Source of the DNA: Lacicoccus alkaliphilus DSM 16010
GTDB lineage: Bacteria > Bacillota > Bacilli > Staphylococcales > Salinicoccaceae
Length of the DNA stretch: 64,000 nt
Assembly (NCBI RefSeq): GCF_900142805.1
Contig: NZ_FRCF01000005.1
Span: 1-64,000 of the forward strand
Direction: 5' to 3'
Below are positions 44,673 to 52,291 of this stretch, piece by piece. The position numbers were made by a program, and so were the translations under genes. Under the pieces are notes generated by a model that had not been told where the DNA came from, searched no databases, and saw only the letters and a list, made by a program, of their open reading frames with translations. Each line of letters starts with the position of its first letter. Position 1 is the stretch's first letter.

Positions 44673-45622
44673 TACGCTTTGATGATTTCTTCCCCAATTT
44701 CCTGTATCACTTCATCCACCGGCCGTCTTGAAAACTTTGTACCGATCATGACATGGTCGATGCCCATGTCTTCGAGTGTCTGCAGATGTTGCTTCAAATG
44801 ATTGATGCCCATCCTGAGCCCGAGATGGAGATGTTCCGGCTCATGATCGGGGTCTTCATGAAGGTCCAGTGACAGCGACTGTATGAACGGCTTGTATATT
44901 TCGCTCCCGCTGCGCCACCTCCGGATGAAGATGTCCTGCATGTCCCGGGCCCTCGGGTAGGTCATCCAGCCGTCGCCGTTTTGTGCGATCCATTCGTGTG
45001 TCTGTCCGCTGCTGCCGGTGACGAATGTCGGGATGCGCCGCAGTGCAGGCTTCGGCAGCATGTCGCCTGTCCACATATCCACCCGCCCGGTGGAGATCCG
45101 TGGCTCGTCTTCTCTCCAAAGCCGTCTGACGACCTCCAGCGTCTCCCTGAAGATTTCCGCCCGCACCGATTGATCCACTTTATATGCATCGAACTCGATC
45201 GGCCTGTCCCCGGTCGCAAGCCCGAGCAGCAGCCTCGACCCTGAAATCCGGTCCAGGGAGGCTGCGTATTTCGCGATGTCGAGCGGATGCCTGAACGTGG
45301 TGATGATGCTCCCCATGCCGAGCGCGACCTCACTCGTATGTGCCGCGATATGACTCTGGAATATCCACGGGTCATACATCTGACCGGCATCGCCGAAATT
45401 GACCGTGTCATTCAGCGGGATGTCACGCGCCCACAATGCGGTGAATCCATAGTCTTCCGCAAGACGCGCCCTTTTAATCTGAGTCTCCATGTCCATTTCC
45501 GGCACACTCTTCCTGTAGCCTTCCAGCGGGAAAGCGAGCCCGAGCGTCATCCTCCCCTGCCCGAATGCGTTCTGGAAGCCTTTATGATTTTCAAATTGAT
45601 GCTTCATATCCCGTCTCGTCAC
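44672..45622 (-). CDS. LLM class flavin-dependent oxidoreductase (BA3436-type)
   Basis: 316 residues from a GTG start with AGGAG about ten bases upstream. Luciferase-like barrel with W-A-R-D-I-P-L near 65, G-S-I-I-T-T-F-R-H-P near 103 and L-G-L-A-T-G-D-R-P near 133. These strings are those of the TIGR03571 (BA3436) subgroup. Substrate unknown. Confidence 0.83.
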   Translation of the reverse strand: MTRRDMKHQFENHKGFQNAFGQGRMTLGLAFPLEGYRKSVPEMDMETQIKRARLAEDYGFTALWARDIPLNDTVNFGDAGQMYDPWIFQSHIAAHTSEVALGMGSIITTFRHPLDIAKYAASLDRISGSRLLLGLATGDRPIEFDAYKVDQSVRAEIFRETLEVVRRLWREDEPRISTGRVDMWTGDMLPKPALRRIPTFVTGSSGQTHEWIAQNGDGWMTYPRARDMQDIFIRRWRSGSEIYKPFIQSLSLDLHEDPDHEPEHLHLGLRMGINHLKQHLQTLEDMGIDHVMIGTKFSRRPVDEVIQEIGEEIIKA

Positions 45623-45762
45623 ATTAATTCAGCTCCTGTGCAGTTTATTCATGAAACCATCGTAACATGGTCTGTATGTATACAGATGCATAAAATTCAT
45701 ATCATCAGGGTGGGAATATGTTAAACTGGATTTATGCTAATTTCATTAACGGAGGTCATTGT

Positions 45763-46191
45763 ATGTGGTATGTGAAGCAGTATGATGAATTGGAGCTTGA
45801 TGAGTTAGAGGAAATTTTAGGTTTGAGGCAGGACATCTTCATCATGGAGCAGGAGAGTTTCTTCCGGGATATCGACGGCCGCGACCAGGGCGCGATCCAC
45901 GTTTTCCATAAAAAGGACGGCACCATCAAAGCCTACTGCCGGATGGAAGAGACCGATCATGTGTACATAGGCCGTGTGATCGTGAACCCTGAATTCAGGG
46001 GTGAGGGTTTCGGCAGGGAGATTTTCCGCTACGGTGTGGAACTTGCGAAGGAAAGGCATCCGGGTAAAGTCATCCGCATCACGGCGATGTCCTACCTGAC
46101 AGACTTCTATAAATCCTTCGGCTTCACGGCCATTTCCGAAGAATACGATATCGCCGGGCACGACCATATCGATATGGAACTCACGCCGTAA
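45763..46191 (+). CDS. GNAT acetyltransferase, ElaA-like
   Basis: 142 residues from ATG 45763 with GGAGG upstream. L-R-Q-D-I-F-I-M-E-Q (about 20-29) is the ElaA opening motif; the acetyl-CoA loop is R-G-E-G-F-G-R near 80, and the C-terminus has F-Y-K-S-F-G-F. It probably transfers acetyl to a small amine; substrate unknown. Confidence 0.85.
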   Translation: MWYVKQYDELELDELEEILGLRQDIFIMEQESFFRDIDGRDQGAIHVFHKKDGTIKAYCRMEETDHVYIGRVIVNPEFRGEGFGREIFRYGVELAKERHPGKVIRITAMSYLTDFYKSFGFTAISEEYDIAGHDHIDMELTP

Positions 46192-46195
46192 GCAT

Positions 46196-46250
46196 AAAAA
46201 TGACAAGCACCGGTGAAGTGGACTCGACACTTACGGCGCTTGTCATTTTT
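46196..46250 (+). terminator. Terminator after ElaA-like gene, right arm inside direct repeat
   Basis: AAAAATGACAAGC (46196-46208) pairs with GCTTGTCATTTTT (46238-46250). The right arm is part of the 27-bp direct repeat that bounds the island, so the original bidirectional terminator was split by an insertion. Confidence 0.82.
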
Positions 46251-46253
46251 ATT
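46227..46253 (+). repeat. 27-bp direct repeat, left copy (island boundary)
   Basis: From ACACTTACGGCGCTTG through CATTTTTATT; identical to 47563-47589. Confidence 0.9.
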
Positions 46254-46269
46254 ATAGTAGTAAATTTCA

Positions 46270-46782
46270 TTAATTCTTTTCTATCAAACCTTCTTTAATA
46301 ATCCATCGCAAAAGCTTGTAATATAATATAATATTCCTATTACTTTTATGGGTAATATCCCCCATTGTATAATATTTAACCAAACCAAGTAATTGGTTCT
46401 GTTCATCAAATTTTGTGTGATAATCACAAATTATCTGAGCTGCTACATTAATATTAAATTCGTCTTTCAATAATTCTTTGGCCATGGCTTTATTATCTTT
46501 ATCACGACAATATAATCTAGCAGTGCTTATTTTAATTTGGCCTATACCTAAGCTCAAATCTAATTGAACAGCCTTGGATATAAGAAATTTAACCGCACAT
46601 CTTTCTATTATTTTTGTTAATAGCTTTCCACGATTGATATGTTCTATTAATAGTATTCCATATAATTCTTCTCTGTTTATTTCATTCATTTTCGAGTACT
46701 TATCGATTAACGATAATCTTTTATCAATAAATGCTTTATTAATTAATATCTTATGCTTATAGTACTCAAGCTTATCTATCAT
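46270..46782 (-). CDS. Lysozyme/SLT-like protein without signal peptide (island)
   Basis: 170 residues. The order of motifs follows goose-lysozyme/SLT (GH23-like) enzymes: Glu47 in L-L-I-E-H, then S-L-G-I-G-Q-I-K-I-S-T-A (77-88), N-I-N-V-A-A-Q-I-I (110-118) and K-Y-Y-T-M-G-D (136-142). There is no signal peptide or membrane helix, unusual for a peptidoglycan-cleaving fold. It overlaps the upstream membrane-protein gene by 11 bp, so the two are co-translated. A toxin/effector or bacteriocin-like role is inference; alternatively the fold is reused for another task. Confidence 0.6.
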   Translation of the reverse strand: MIDKLEYYKHKILINKAFIDKRLSLIDKYSKMNEINREELYGILLIEHINRGKLLTKIIERCAVKFLISKAVQLDLSLGIGQIKISTARLYCRDKDNKAMAKELLKDEFNINVAAQIICDYHTKFDEQNQLLGLVKYYTMGDITHKSNRNIILYYKLLRWIIKEGLIEKN

Positions 46783-47446
46783 CTATCCTCTCTTCCTCAG
46801 CTAGTTCATATGCGTATTCTTCCAATTCATCATCATCATCTTCTTCGTATTCCATTTCATATTCTTCAGCTTCATTGTAATCTTGGGACTGAGTAAAGCT
46901 GACCTTTTCCGATAATCGGTTCTGTATATAATTATAAAACCATCTAAAGCCTATCACTAGAATTAACCAGAAGAGCGAATCTCCTATAATTCCTATCATT
47001 CGCTCACTATCAAAATTATTGAAGTAAACCCAAGCTATTTCTTGAACCAAATTATATATAATGACAGAAAGCTTCGCAGAAAAGAATGTTATCAAAATAA
47101 ATACCAGCAGAAAAGCACGAAGTAAAAATTTGTGTTTCAAAAATTTGGGTTTAATATTCTCATCATTTATAAAAACTGGCCACACAATAAGAAAAGTACC
47201 CAAAGTCATTCCATAAACGATAAGTTCAGAGCTATCTATGAAAAAGCCTAAAGCTACACCATACAATATAATTATACATATTCTAATAAGGATTGCCCTT
47301 CTATCAGGTTGTTCATCTTCAATTTCAGAAAGAATCCCACTTGTAGCGAAATAAGTACCAGGAGAAATTTCTCTCTGTAATTTAAACAAGAAAATCAATC
47401 CTATACCAATGAGAAAGCAAACAAGTATATCTAATAAAGAATACAT
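46772..47446 (-). CDS. Polytopic membrane protein with acidic C-terminal tail (island)
   Basis: 224 residues from ATG 47446, which has AAGGAGG at the right distance; an upstream start at 47479 has none. About five membrane helices (near 4-22, 55-75, 80-98, 117-145, 155-180) and a cytosolic tail of about 40 residues made mostly of Glu and Asp. Not recognised. It leads a two-gene unit with the SLT-like gene, so it may be a sensor, pore or immunity partner. Confidence 0.7.
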   Translation of the reverse strand: MYSLLDILVCFLIGIGLIFLFKLQREISPGTYFATSGILSEIEDEQPDRRAILIRICIIILYGVALGFFIDSSELIVYGMTLGTFLIVWPVFINDENIKPKFLKHKFLLRAFLLVFILITFFSAKLSVIIYNLVQEIAWVYFNNFDSERMIGIIGDSLFWLILVIGFRWFYNYIQNRLSEKVSFTQSQDYNEAEEYEMEYEEDDDDELEEYAYELAEEERIDDR

Positions 47447-47562
47447 TATAGAACCTCCTTCCTTACTCTTATTTGCCACTTGAAACCCAAGACTCTAAAA
47501 GTGTTCAAGGATGGCTCCCTCAGCATAGATGTATCAGTCTTAATATCAACTTTCGAACTAAA

Positions 47563-47589
47563 ACACTTACGGCGCTTGTCATTTTTATT
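47563..47589 (+). repeat. 27-bp direct repeat, right copy (island boundary)
   Basis: Exact copy of 46227-46253. It contains a terminator right arm (GCTTGTCATTTTT) with no left arm beside it and overlaps the first base of the TSUP stop codon. Confidence 0.9.
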
Positions 47590-48335
47590 TATCTTACCAG
47601 CAGCAGCACGGCAAAGAATATGATGGCGGTGATCAGAAGCTTCTCAAGCAGCTTGTCCGGCATGATGCTTGCATATTTGCCGCCGAGGAATCCGCCGGTG
47701 GCCGAGCCGATGGATAAGGCGATCGCAAAATCCCAGCTGATGAGGTCGTTCGCTATGAAGACGAATGTGGAGATGGATATGTAGATCGTGACGACGAGCA
47801 CTTTGAGTCCGTGCATCTCCGCCATCGGTATCTTCGGCACGAGTGCCAGCAGCGTCAGCATGATGAAGAACCCGACCCCTGCCTGCAGGGCGCCGCCGTA
47901 TATACCGATGAAGATGAAGGCGATGAACAGCAGTATCAGGGATGTCTTAATATTGAACTTCCCTTTGATGAACCGCTGCGGCTTGATGATCAGGAGCACT
48001 GCGAAGATGATCATGAATGTCGCGAGCAGGTTGTCGAAGGTGCTGTCGGCGATGTCCACGGCAAGCTGCGCCCCGTAGATCGAGGCGATCGTCGTCGGCA
48101 CCGACAGGGCGAGCCCGAGCTTCCAGTTCAGATGGCCGTTCTTGTGGAACTGGTACATCGCGAAGATGTTCTGGAACATGATCGCAATCCTGTTCGTCCC
48201 GTTCGCAACCGTCGACGGCAGCCCGAAGAAGATCAGCAGCGGCAGCGTCAGCATCGATCCGCCGGCGGAGATGATGTTGATGAAGCCGACCATGATGCCG
48301 ACGAGGAGCACTGCGATTAAAGGTAGTATATCCAT
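47589..48335 (-). CDS. TSUP (TauE/SafE) family sulfite/organosulfur exporter-like protein
   Basis: 248 residues from ATG 48335, with GGAAAGAAG upstream. Eight predicted membrane helices in two halves; I-S-A-G-G-S-M-L-T-L-P near 23-33 and the internal repeat G-G-A-L-Q-A-G-V-G-F near 148 are TSUP features. Members export sulfite, sulfoacetate or taurine-related ions. No sulfur gene is beside it. Confidence 0.83.
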   Translation of the reverse strand: MDILPLIAVLLVGIMVGFINIISAGGSMLTLPLLIFFGLPSTVANGTNRIAIMFQNIFAMYQFHKNGHLNWKLGLALSVPTTIASIYGAQLAVDIADSTFDNLLATFMIIFAVLLIIKPQRFIKGKFNIKTSLILLFIAFIFIGIYGGALQAGVGFFIMLTLLALVPKIPMAEMHGLKVLVVTIYISISTFVFIANDLISWDFAIALSIGSATGGFLGGKYASIMPDKLLEKLLITAIIFFAVLLLVR

Positions 48336-48411
48336 ATGATTACTTCTTTCCATAATGTTTGTCTTTAATCATATCAGTTAACCCGGTCGATTTCATCAGG
48401 CTTTTCAAATG

Positions 48412-48437
48412 AAAAAAGCCCCGGCGCCGTGCCGGGA
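48412..48437 (-). terminator. Terminator after PNPOx-like gene
   Basis: Stem GTCCCGGC / GCCGGGGC with a short GC loop, followed on the minus strand by TTTTTT. Confidence 0.85.
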
Positions 48438-48449
48438 CTGTCATGGTCT

Positions 48450-48881
48450 TTATTTTGTGAAATCCACCGTCTCGGGTGAATCGAGATTTTCCTTGTCGTT
48501 CATCACCTTGATGGATTCGGGTTTTATTCTTAAAACGGTGAAATCCGGGTCGCTCTTCGAATCGAAGTACGACTTATCCTGATTCTGCCACAACCAGTCG
48601 AGCGTCTCCTGATCTTCGACGATTTCGACTTTGCCGTCAATTTCGAGGAAGCTGTCGTTCGACGTCTCCTCATAACCGAGCAGCACATGCGTGTGCGGGT
48701 TTGCCTCGATCTCCTCGACTTTCAGCGTATCCTTCGCCGTCTTCGTGTAGAGTGTATGGCCGTCGTTGTAGAAGATCATGTAACGGCTGTTCGGCCTCTC
48801 GCCGGAAATCGTCGACATCACGCCGACCCGTGATATATTCAGTATATTTTCAATCTCTTCGATCACTTTTTCTTGTTCCAT
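48450..48881 (-). CDS. Pyridoxamine 5'-phosphate oxidase-like split-barrel protein (general stress protein 26 type)
   Basis: 143 residues. G-V-M-S-T-I-S-G-E-R-P-N-S-R-Y-M (about 19-34), L-Y-T-K-T-A-K-D-T-L-K near 48 and D-K-S-Y-F-D near 103 match the flavin-binding split barrel of stress protein 26 (YdaG). RBS GAGGTGAT. A SigB-like promoter lies just upstream. Activity unknown. Confidence 0.83.
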   Translation of the reverse strand: MEQEKVIEEIENILNISRVGVMSTISGERPNSRYMIFYNDGHTLYTKTAKDTLKVEEIEANPHTHVLLGYEETSNDSFLEIDGKVEIVEDQETLDWLWQNQDKSYFDSKSDPDFTVLRIKPESIKVMNDKENLDSPETVDFTK

Positions 48882-48903
48882 CTAAAATCACCTCAACCGT
48901 AGT

Positions 48904-48929
48904 ATTCCACTGAAGGCTGGAGGGTAAAC
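48904..48929 (-). promoter_or_regulatory. SigB-like promoter for PNPOx-like gene
   Basis: On the minus strand GTTTAC, 14 bases, TGGAAT: 5 of 6 in each hexamer, same spacer length as the SigB-like site at 32575-32600. About 22 bp before the start. Confidence 0.42.
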
Positions 48930-48963
48930 ATCCGGTACGGAGAGGGTGGAGGATAGTCTGGAC

Positions 48964-49310
48964 CGATTAAGTCCTCTGGAAGCCATGAGATAATCGAAAA
49001 GTGACCCCGTAATCGATTAAGTCCCCTGGAATCCGAAAGATAATCGAAAAGTGACCCCGTAATCGATTAAGTCCCCTGGAATCCGAAAGATAATCGAAAT
49101 GCGATCCCGGAATCGATTAAGTCCCCTGGAATCCGAAAGATAATCGAAAAGTGACCCCGTAATCGATTAAGTCCCCTGGAATTCATGAGATAATCGAAAT
49201 GCGATCCCGTAATCGATTAAGTCCCCTGGGAATCCGAAAGATAATCGAAAAGCAATCCCGGAATCGATTAAGTCCTCCGGAATTCAGAAGATAATCGAAA
49301 TGCATCCTGC
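48964..49310. repeat. Tandem array B: seven 50-bp units with inverted arms
   Basis: Units start at 48964, 49014, 49064, 49114, 49164, 49214 and 49265 (the sixth is 51 bp). Each opens CGATTAAGTCC and contains GATAATCGAAA about 27 bases later, so CGATTA and TAATCG can pair; unit joints also form TAATCGATTA. No spacers. The gap 48930-49367 contains no gene apart from this array. Confidence 0.9.
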
Positions 49311-49367
49311 TTAACTCCGCCTCTATTGTGGCAGAGGTGGCTCGAGGACATTGAGCGCTTTATTCCA

Positions 49368-50375
49368 TCAGTCCTCAAACCACAAATCCGCAAGCAGTTC
49401 CATCGACTGCTTCCGCTTCTCTGGGTCATGGGTGTATGTCACGATGATCAGTTCATCTGCGCCGGTGTCTTCTGCGAATGCTTCGAGCTGCTTCTTGACC
49501 GTTTCAGGAGAGCCGACGGCCTTGATGCTGAACATGCCGTCCATCATGGCCCGCTCTTCCGCGGTGCCAAGTTCATCCGGGTCCATTGGTGGCTGGAGCG
49601 GGCGCTGCCTGCCGGTCTGCATGTCGGCAATCATCTGCTGACTTGTCGTCCACAGCTTTTCCGCCTCCTCGTCCGTCGGTGCGACGATGACGTTGATGCC
49701 CGCCATGACATAAGGGGCGTCGATTTGCGCGGTCGGTGAGTCGGTCGAAAATGCCGAGCGGTAGATGTCGATCTTCTCCTTGTAGTCGTCCGGCGTGAAG
49801 TGCGTTGCGATTGAGTAAGGCAGACCGAGCTGGCCGGCGATGGATGCACCGTTCACACTTGAGCCGAGCACCCAAATCGGTATGTGCGTCCCCGTCCCGA
49901 CGGTTGAAGTGACCGGCACACTCTTGCCCATGCCGTCGTCACTGAACCAGCCGATCATATCATAGATCGAGTTCGCGAAGTTCTGGGCATCACTGTTCGA
50001 GCGCGTGATGAGCTGGGAGGTGCGGGAATCCGTGCCCGGTGCGCGCCCGAGTCCGAGATCCACCCGGTCCGGATGCATCTGTGCGATCGTGCCGAAATTC
50101 TCAGCCACCTGAAGCGGTGAGTGGTTCGGCAGCATGATGCCGCCCGAGCCGACGCGGATGTTCTCCGTACGGTCCGCCGCCATGCCGATCAGCTGCGCCG
50201 TTGCGGCGGATGCCAGGCTCCTCGTATTATGGTGTTCGGCGAACCAGAGCCGTTTGAAACCGAGCTGATCGATAAGTTCAGCATTCTCCATTGCCGCTTC
50301 GATTGCTTCCCTCACCGCCTGACCTTCGGATATCCCAACAAGCTCCAATAAATTGAGTGGTACACGTTTCGTCAT
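49368..50375 (-). CDS. LLM class flavin-dependent oxidoreductase
   Basis: 335 residues from ATG 50375 (GAAGGAG upstream; an extension to 50423 is not needed). W-F-A-E-H-H-N near 44, G-S-G-G-I-M-L-P-N-H-S-P near 79 and D-L-G-L-G-R-A-P-G near 108. Same subgroup as the protein at 17022-18026. Substrate unknown. Confidence 0.87.
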   Translation of the reverse strand: MTKRVPLNLLELVGISEGQAVREAIEAAMENAELIDQLGFKRLWFAEHHNTRSLASAATAQLIGMAADRTENIRVGSGGIMLPNHSPLQVAENFGTIAQMHPDRVDLGLGRAPGTDSRTSQLITRSNSDAQNFANSIYDMIGWFSDDGMGKSVPVTSTVGTGTHIPIWVLGSSVNGASIAGQLGLPYSIATHFTPDDYKEKIDIYRSAFSTDSPTAQIDAPYVMAGINVIVAPTDEEAEKLWTTSQQMIADMQTGRQRPLQPPMDPDELGTAEERAMMDGMFSIKAVGSPETVKKQLEAFAEDTGADELIIVTYTHDPEKRKQSMELLADLWFED

Positions 50376-50627
50376 TTGCTTCAATACTCCTTCATGTATC
50401 AATTCTATTGAACACCGTACCATTATCAGGAAGCCCGCTCAAATGATTGAGATTGTAACAGCCTCATCACCACTATGCATAACCGTTATCCACTTTCATA
50501 CCCTGCATCCGCCGCCAATAAAATTGAGTGCACTGACCAGTTCACTCTAAAATGATCTCAGCGGGTGCCTATAAACAATTGAAGCATCAATCAGGGTCGA
50601 GGCCCATCAAATAAAAGGAGGCCATAT
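50376..50627. other. Intergenic region between LLM gene and SSS operon end
   Basis: No gene seen. It must carry the promoter of the LLM gene; no strong hexamers could be fixed. Confidence 0.35.
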
Positions 50628-50664
50628 CAAAAGCTCTGGATTTATTGCAATCCAGAGCTCTTTT
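50628..50664 (-). terminator. Terminator of the ALDH-ADH-SSS operon
   Basis: Stem AAAAGCTCTGGAT / ATCCAGAGCTCTTTT-like, loop TTATTGCA, directly after the SSS stop codon. Confidence 0.82.
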
Positions 50665-50668
50665 AAGT

Positions 50669-52162
50669 TTAACCGTTGTCTGATACCACTTGATTTTTCT
50701 TATTGTTGCCGGTCATGAGACTGACTACGAACATTACCAGAATGCTCACCATGACCGCAATGCCCGAGGCACCGAAAGGATTCGTGAAACCGATGCCAAT
50801 CGGCAGATAGACTATCCAGTAAACCACGTTACCTACCAGGAGTGATACAATGGCACCGGTTCTCGTCGCTTTCTTCCACAGCGCCCCCATCAGGATCGGT
50901 CCGGCTGTTGCAGCCATTATACCGCCGATGCCGATCCATAGGAAGACGGCCAGAGATTCAGGCGGGTTCCATGCGAACAGCACTGCTAATACGATGACGA
51001 CGATGGTGCTGTACCGGCTGAGACCCAGTTCCCAGTTGGCTGCCCTCATCTCAGACATATTGATTCTCGGTACGATCGTTTTTCTGAATAAATCATTGGC
51101 CACGATTTGCGACAGTGATACTATCAGCCCATCTGAAGTCGACATTATGGCTGAAAGTACAGCAACAGCCAGAAAGGCTGCTATTATTGGAGGGAATAAC
51201 TCACTGAACAGTACTGGAATGATGGAGTCGGGATGTATTCCTGCATCCCCGCCGACCACCGCTATACCCAGCATGCCACCTAAGGCCATGACTGGAAGGA
51301 AAGTGGCGAATATGGTCGTATACATCAGCAGTTTTTTCATATCCTTACCATCTTTCACCGCCATGAATTTGTTTCCTAAATGTGGCTGTATGGAAAATGG
51401 TAGATGGGCGATGAACAACAGGGCGACAAGCCAAAAAGCGCCATATGTCATATCCCCCGGAAGGAAGAAAGAATTGAAGTCGCCTTCAGGCCTCTCCTGT
51501 GAAATGGCATCCATCATCCCACTGAAACCACCTTCTACCCCAAAGCCCGTAAAAAATGATACAAAGATGATCATTGCGATGCATAGCATCAGGAAACCCT
51601 GTACTGCATCGGTGATGATATCTGAATGGGAACCGCCAAGGAAAACATAGATTCCTAGTACTATTCCGGTAATTATGAGACCTGTTCCATATTCCACACC
51701 CAGCATCGTCTGGAACATCGTACCGGCGGCCACGAATTGAGATATCACGTAGAAAATAAGTAAAATTGAAATGATGCTCAGTGCAATCCTTAAAAATTCA
51801 CTGTTGTATCTTTCCCCTATGAATTCCGGAATGGTCCTGGTGCCGAAGTTATCCCCATACTTCTTAATCACCTTGGCTACGAACATCATTCCGATAACAG
51901 TGGCTATGGGATATAAAAGTGGGTACCATAGTGAAGGCGTCCCGATACTGTAAGCAAGACCAGGTATCCCCATGAAAGTCGATCCACTGGCAATACCAGC
52001 AGCTATGACCAAAGCCATCGTCAACGGGCTGTAGCTTGAACGTGCAGTTGCAAAATCATCAGCGTCTTTAGTCCTTTTCATACCTACAAAACCTAATGCA
52101 ATCATACCCCCTATGAATACAACCACAAAAATCCATGAATATAAAACGATTTCAGAATTCAT
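50669..52162 (-). CDS. SSS-family sodium:solute symporter
   Basis: 497 residues, about 13 membrane helices. A-A-G-I-A-S-G-S-T-F-M-G-I-P-G near 55-68 lies in the sodium site helix; the core carries G-T-R-T-I-P-E-F-I-G-E-R-Y near 108 and S-T-S-D-G-L near 330. Similar to pantothenate/acetate-type symporters but the substrate is unknown. It follows a 34-residue membrane ORF by 24 bp and is the last gene of an alcohol/aldehyde oxidation operon, so it probably imports the operon's substrate. Confidence 0.88.
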   Translation of the reverse strand: MNSEIVLYSWIFVVVFIGGMIALGFVGMKRTKDADDFATARSSYSPLTMALVIAAGIASGSTFMGIPGLAYSIGTPSLWYPLLYPIATVIGMMFVAKVIKKYGDNFGTRTIPEFIGERYNSEFLRIALSIISILLIFYVISQFVAAGTMFQTMLGVEYGTGLIITGIVLGIYVFLGGSHSDIITDAVQGFLMLCIAMIIFVSFFTGFGVEGGFSGMMDAISQERPEGDFNSFFLPGDMTYGAFWLVALLFIAHLPFSIQPHLGNKFMAVKDGKDMKKLLMYTTIFATFLPVMALGGMLGIAVVGGDAGIHPDSIIPVLFSELFPPIIAAFLAVAVLSAIMSTSDGLIVSLSQIVANDLFRKTIVPRINMSEMRAANWELGLSRYSTIVVIVLAVLFAWNPPESLAVFLWIGIGGIMAATAGPILMGALWKKATRTGAIVSLLVGNVVYWIVYLPIGIGFTNPFGASGIAVMVSILVMFVVSLMTGNNKKNQVVSDNG

Positions 52163-52186
52163 ATTATCCCCCTCGCACTACGTTTA

Positions 52187-52291
52187 TTATTTATCATCTT
52201 CGTCTTCCAGCAATGGTGTCTTGAAAAGTACGAGAGCGACGCCTATCCACGTACCTAGAATCAGTATGCCGCCGATTAAAAGAAAGTTCAT
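52187..52291 (-). CDS. 34-residue membrane protein, possible symporter accessory subunit
   Basis: One membrane helix of about 20 residues at the N-terminus (L-L-I-G-G-I-L-I-L-G-T-W-I-G-V-A-L) and an acidic end E-D-E-D-D-K. Its ATG overlaps the TGA of the preceding gene (ATGA), which supports real, coupled translation. Small single-helix proteins are encoded beside many SSS symporters. Sequence-specific homology could not be tested. Confidence 0.7.
   Translation of the reverse strand: MNFLLIGGILILGTWIGVALVLFKTPLLEDEDDK

Larger units (their letters stand above)
46254..47562. mobile_element. 1.3-kb AT-rich two-gene island between direct repeats
   Basis: The segment has clearly lower GC than its flanks, carries two overlapping minus-strand genes and no recombinase, and is bounded by an exact 27-bp direct repeat. 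Removing the island plus one repeat would restore a single terminator between the convergent ElaA-like and TSUP genes. This points to a precise insertion; the mechanism is unknown. Confidence 0.75.

Noticed and set aside
48964-49310. Array B as a CRISPR or an origin iteron set
   Set aside because: No spacers and no cas genes; no replication initiator gene or DnaA-box cluster is nearby.
49318-49345. Small CCTCT...AGAGG hairpin as terminator of the LLM gene at 49368
   Set aside because: The stem is short and no T-run follows on the minus strand.
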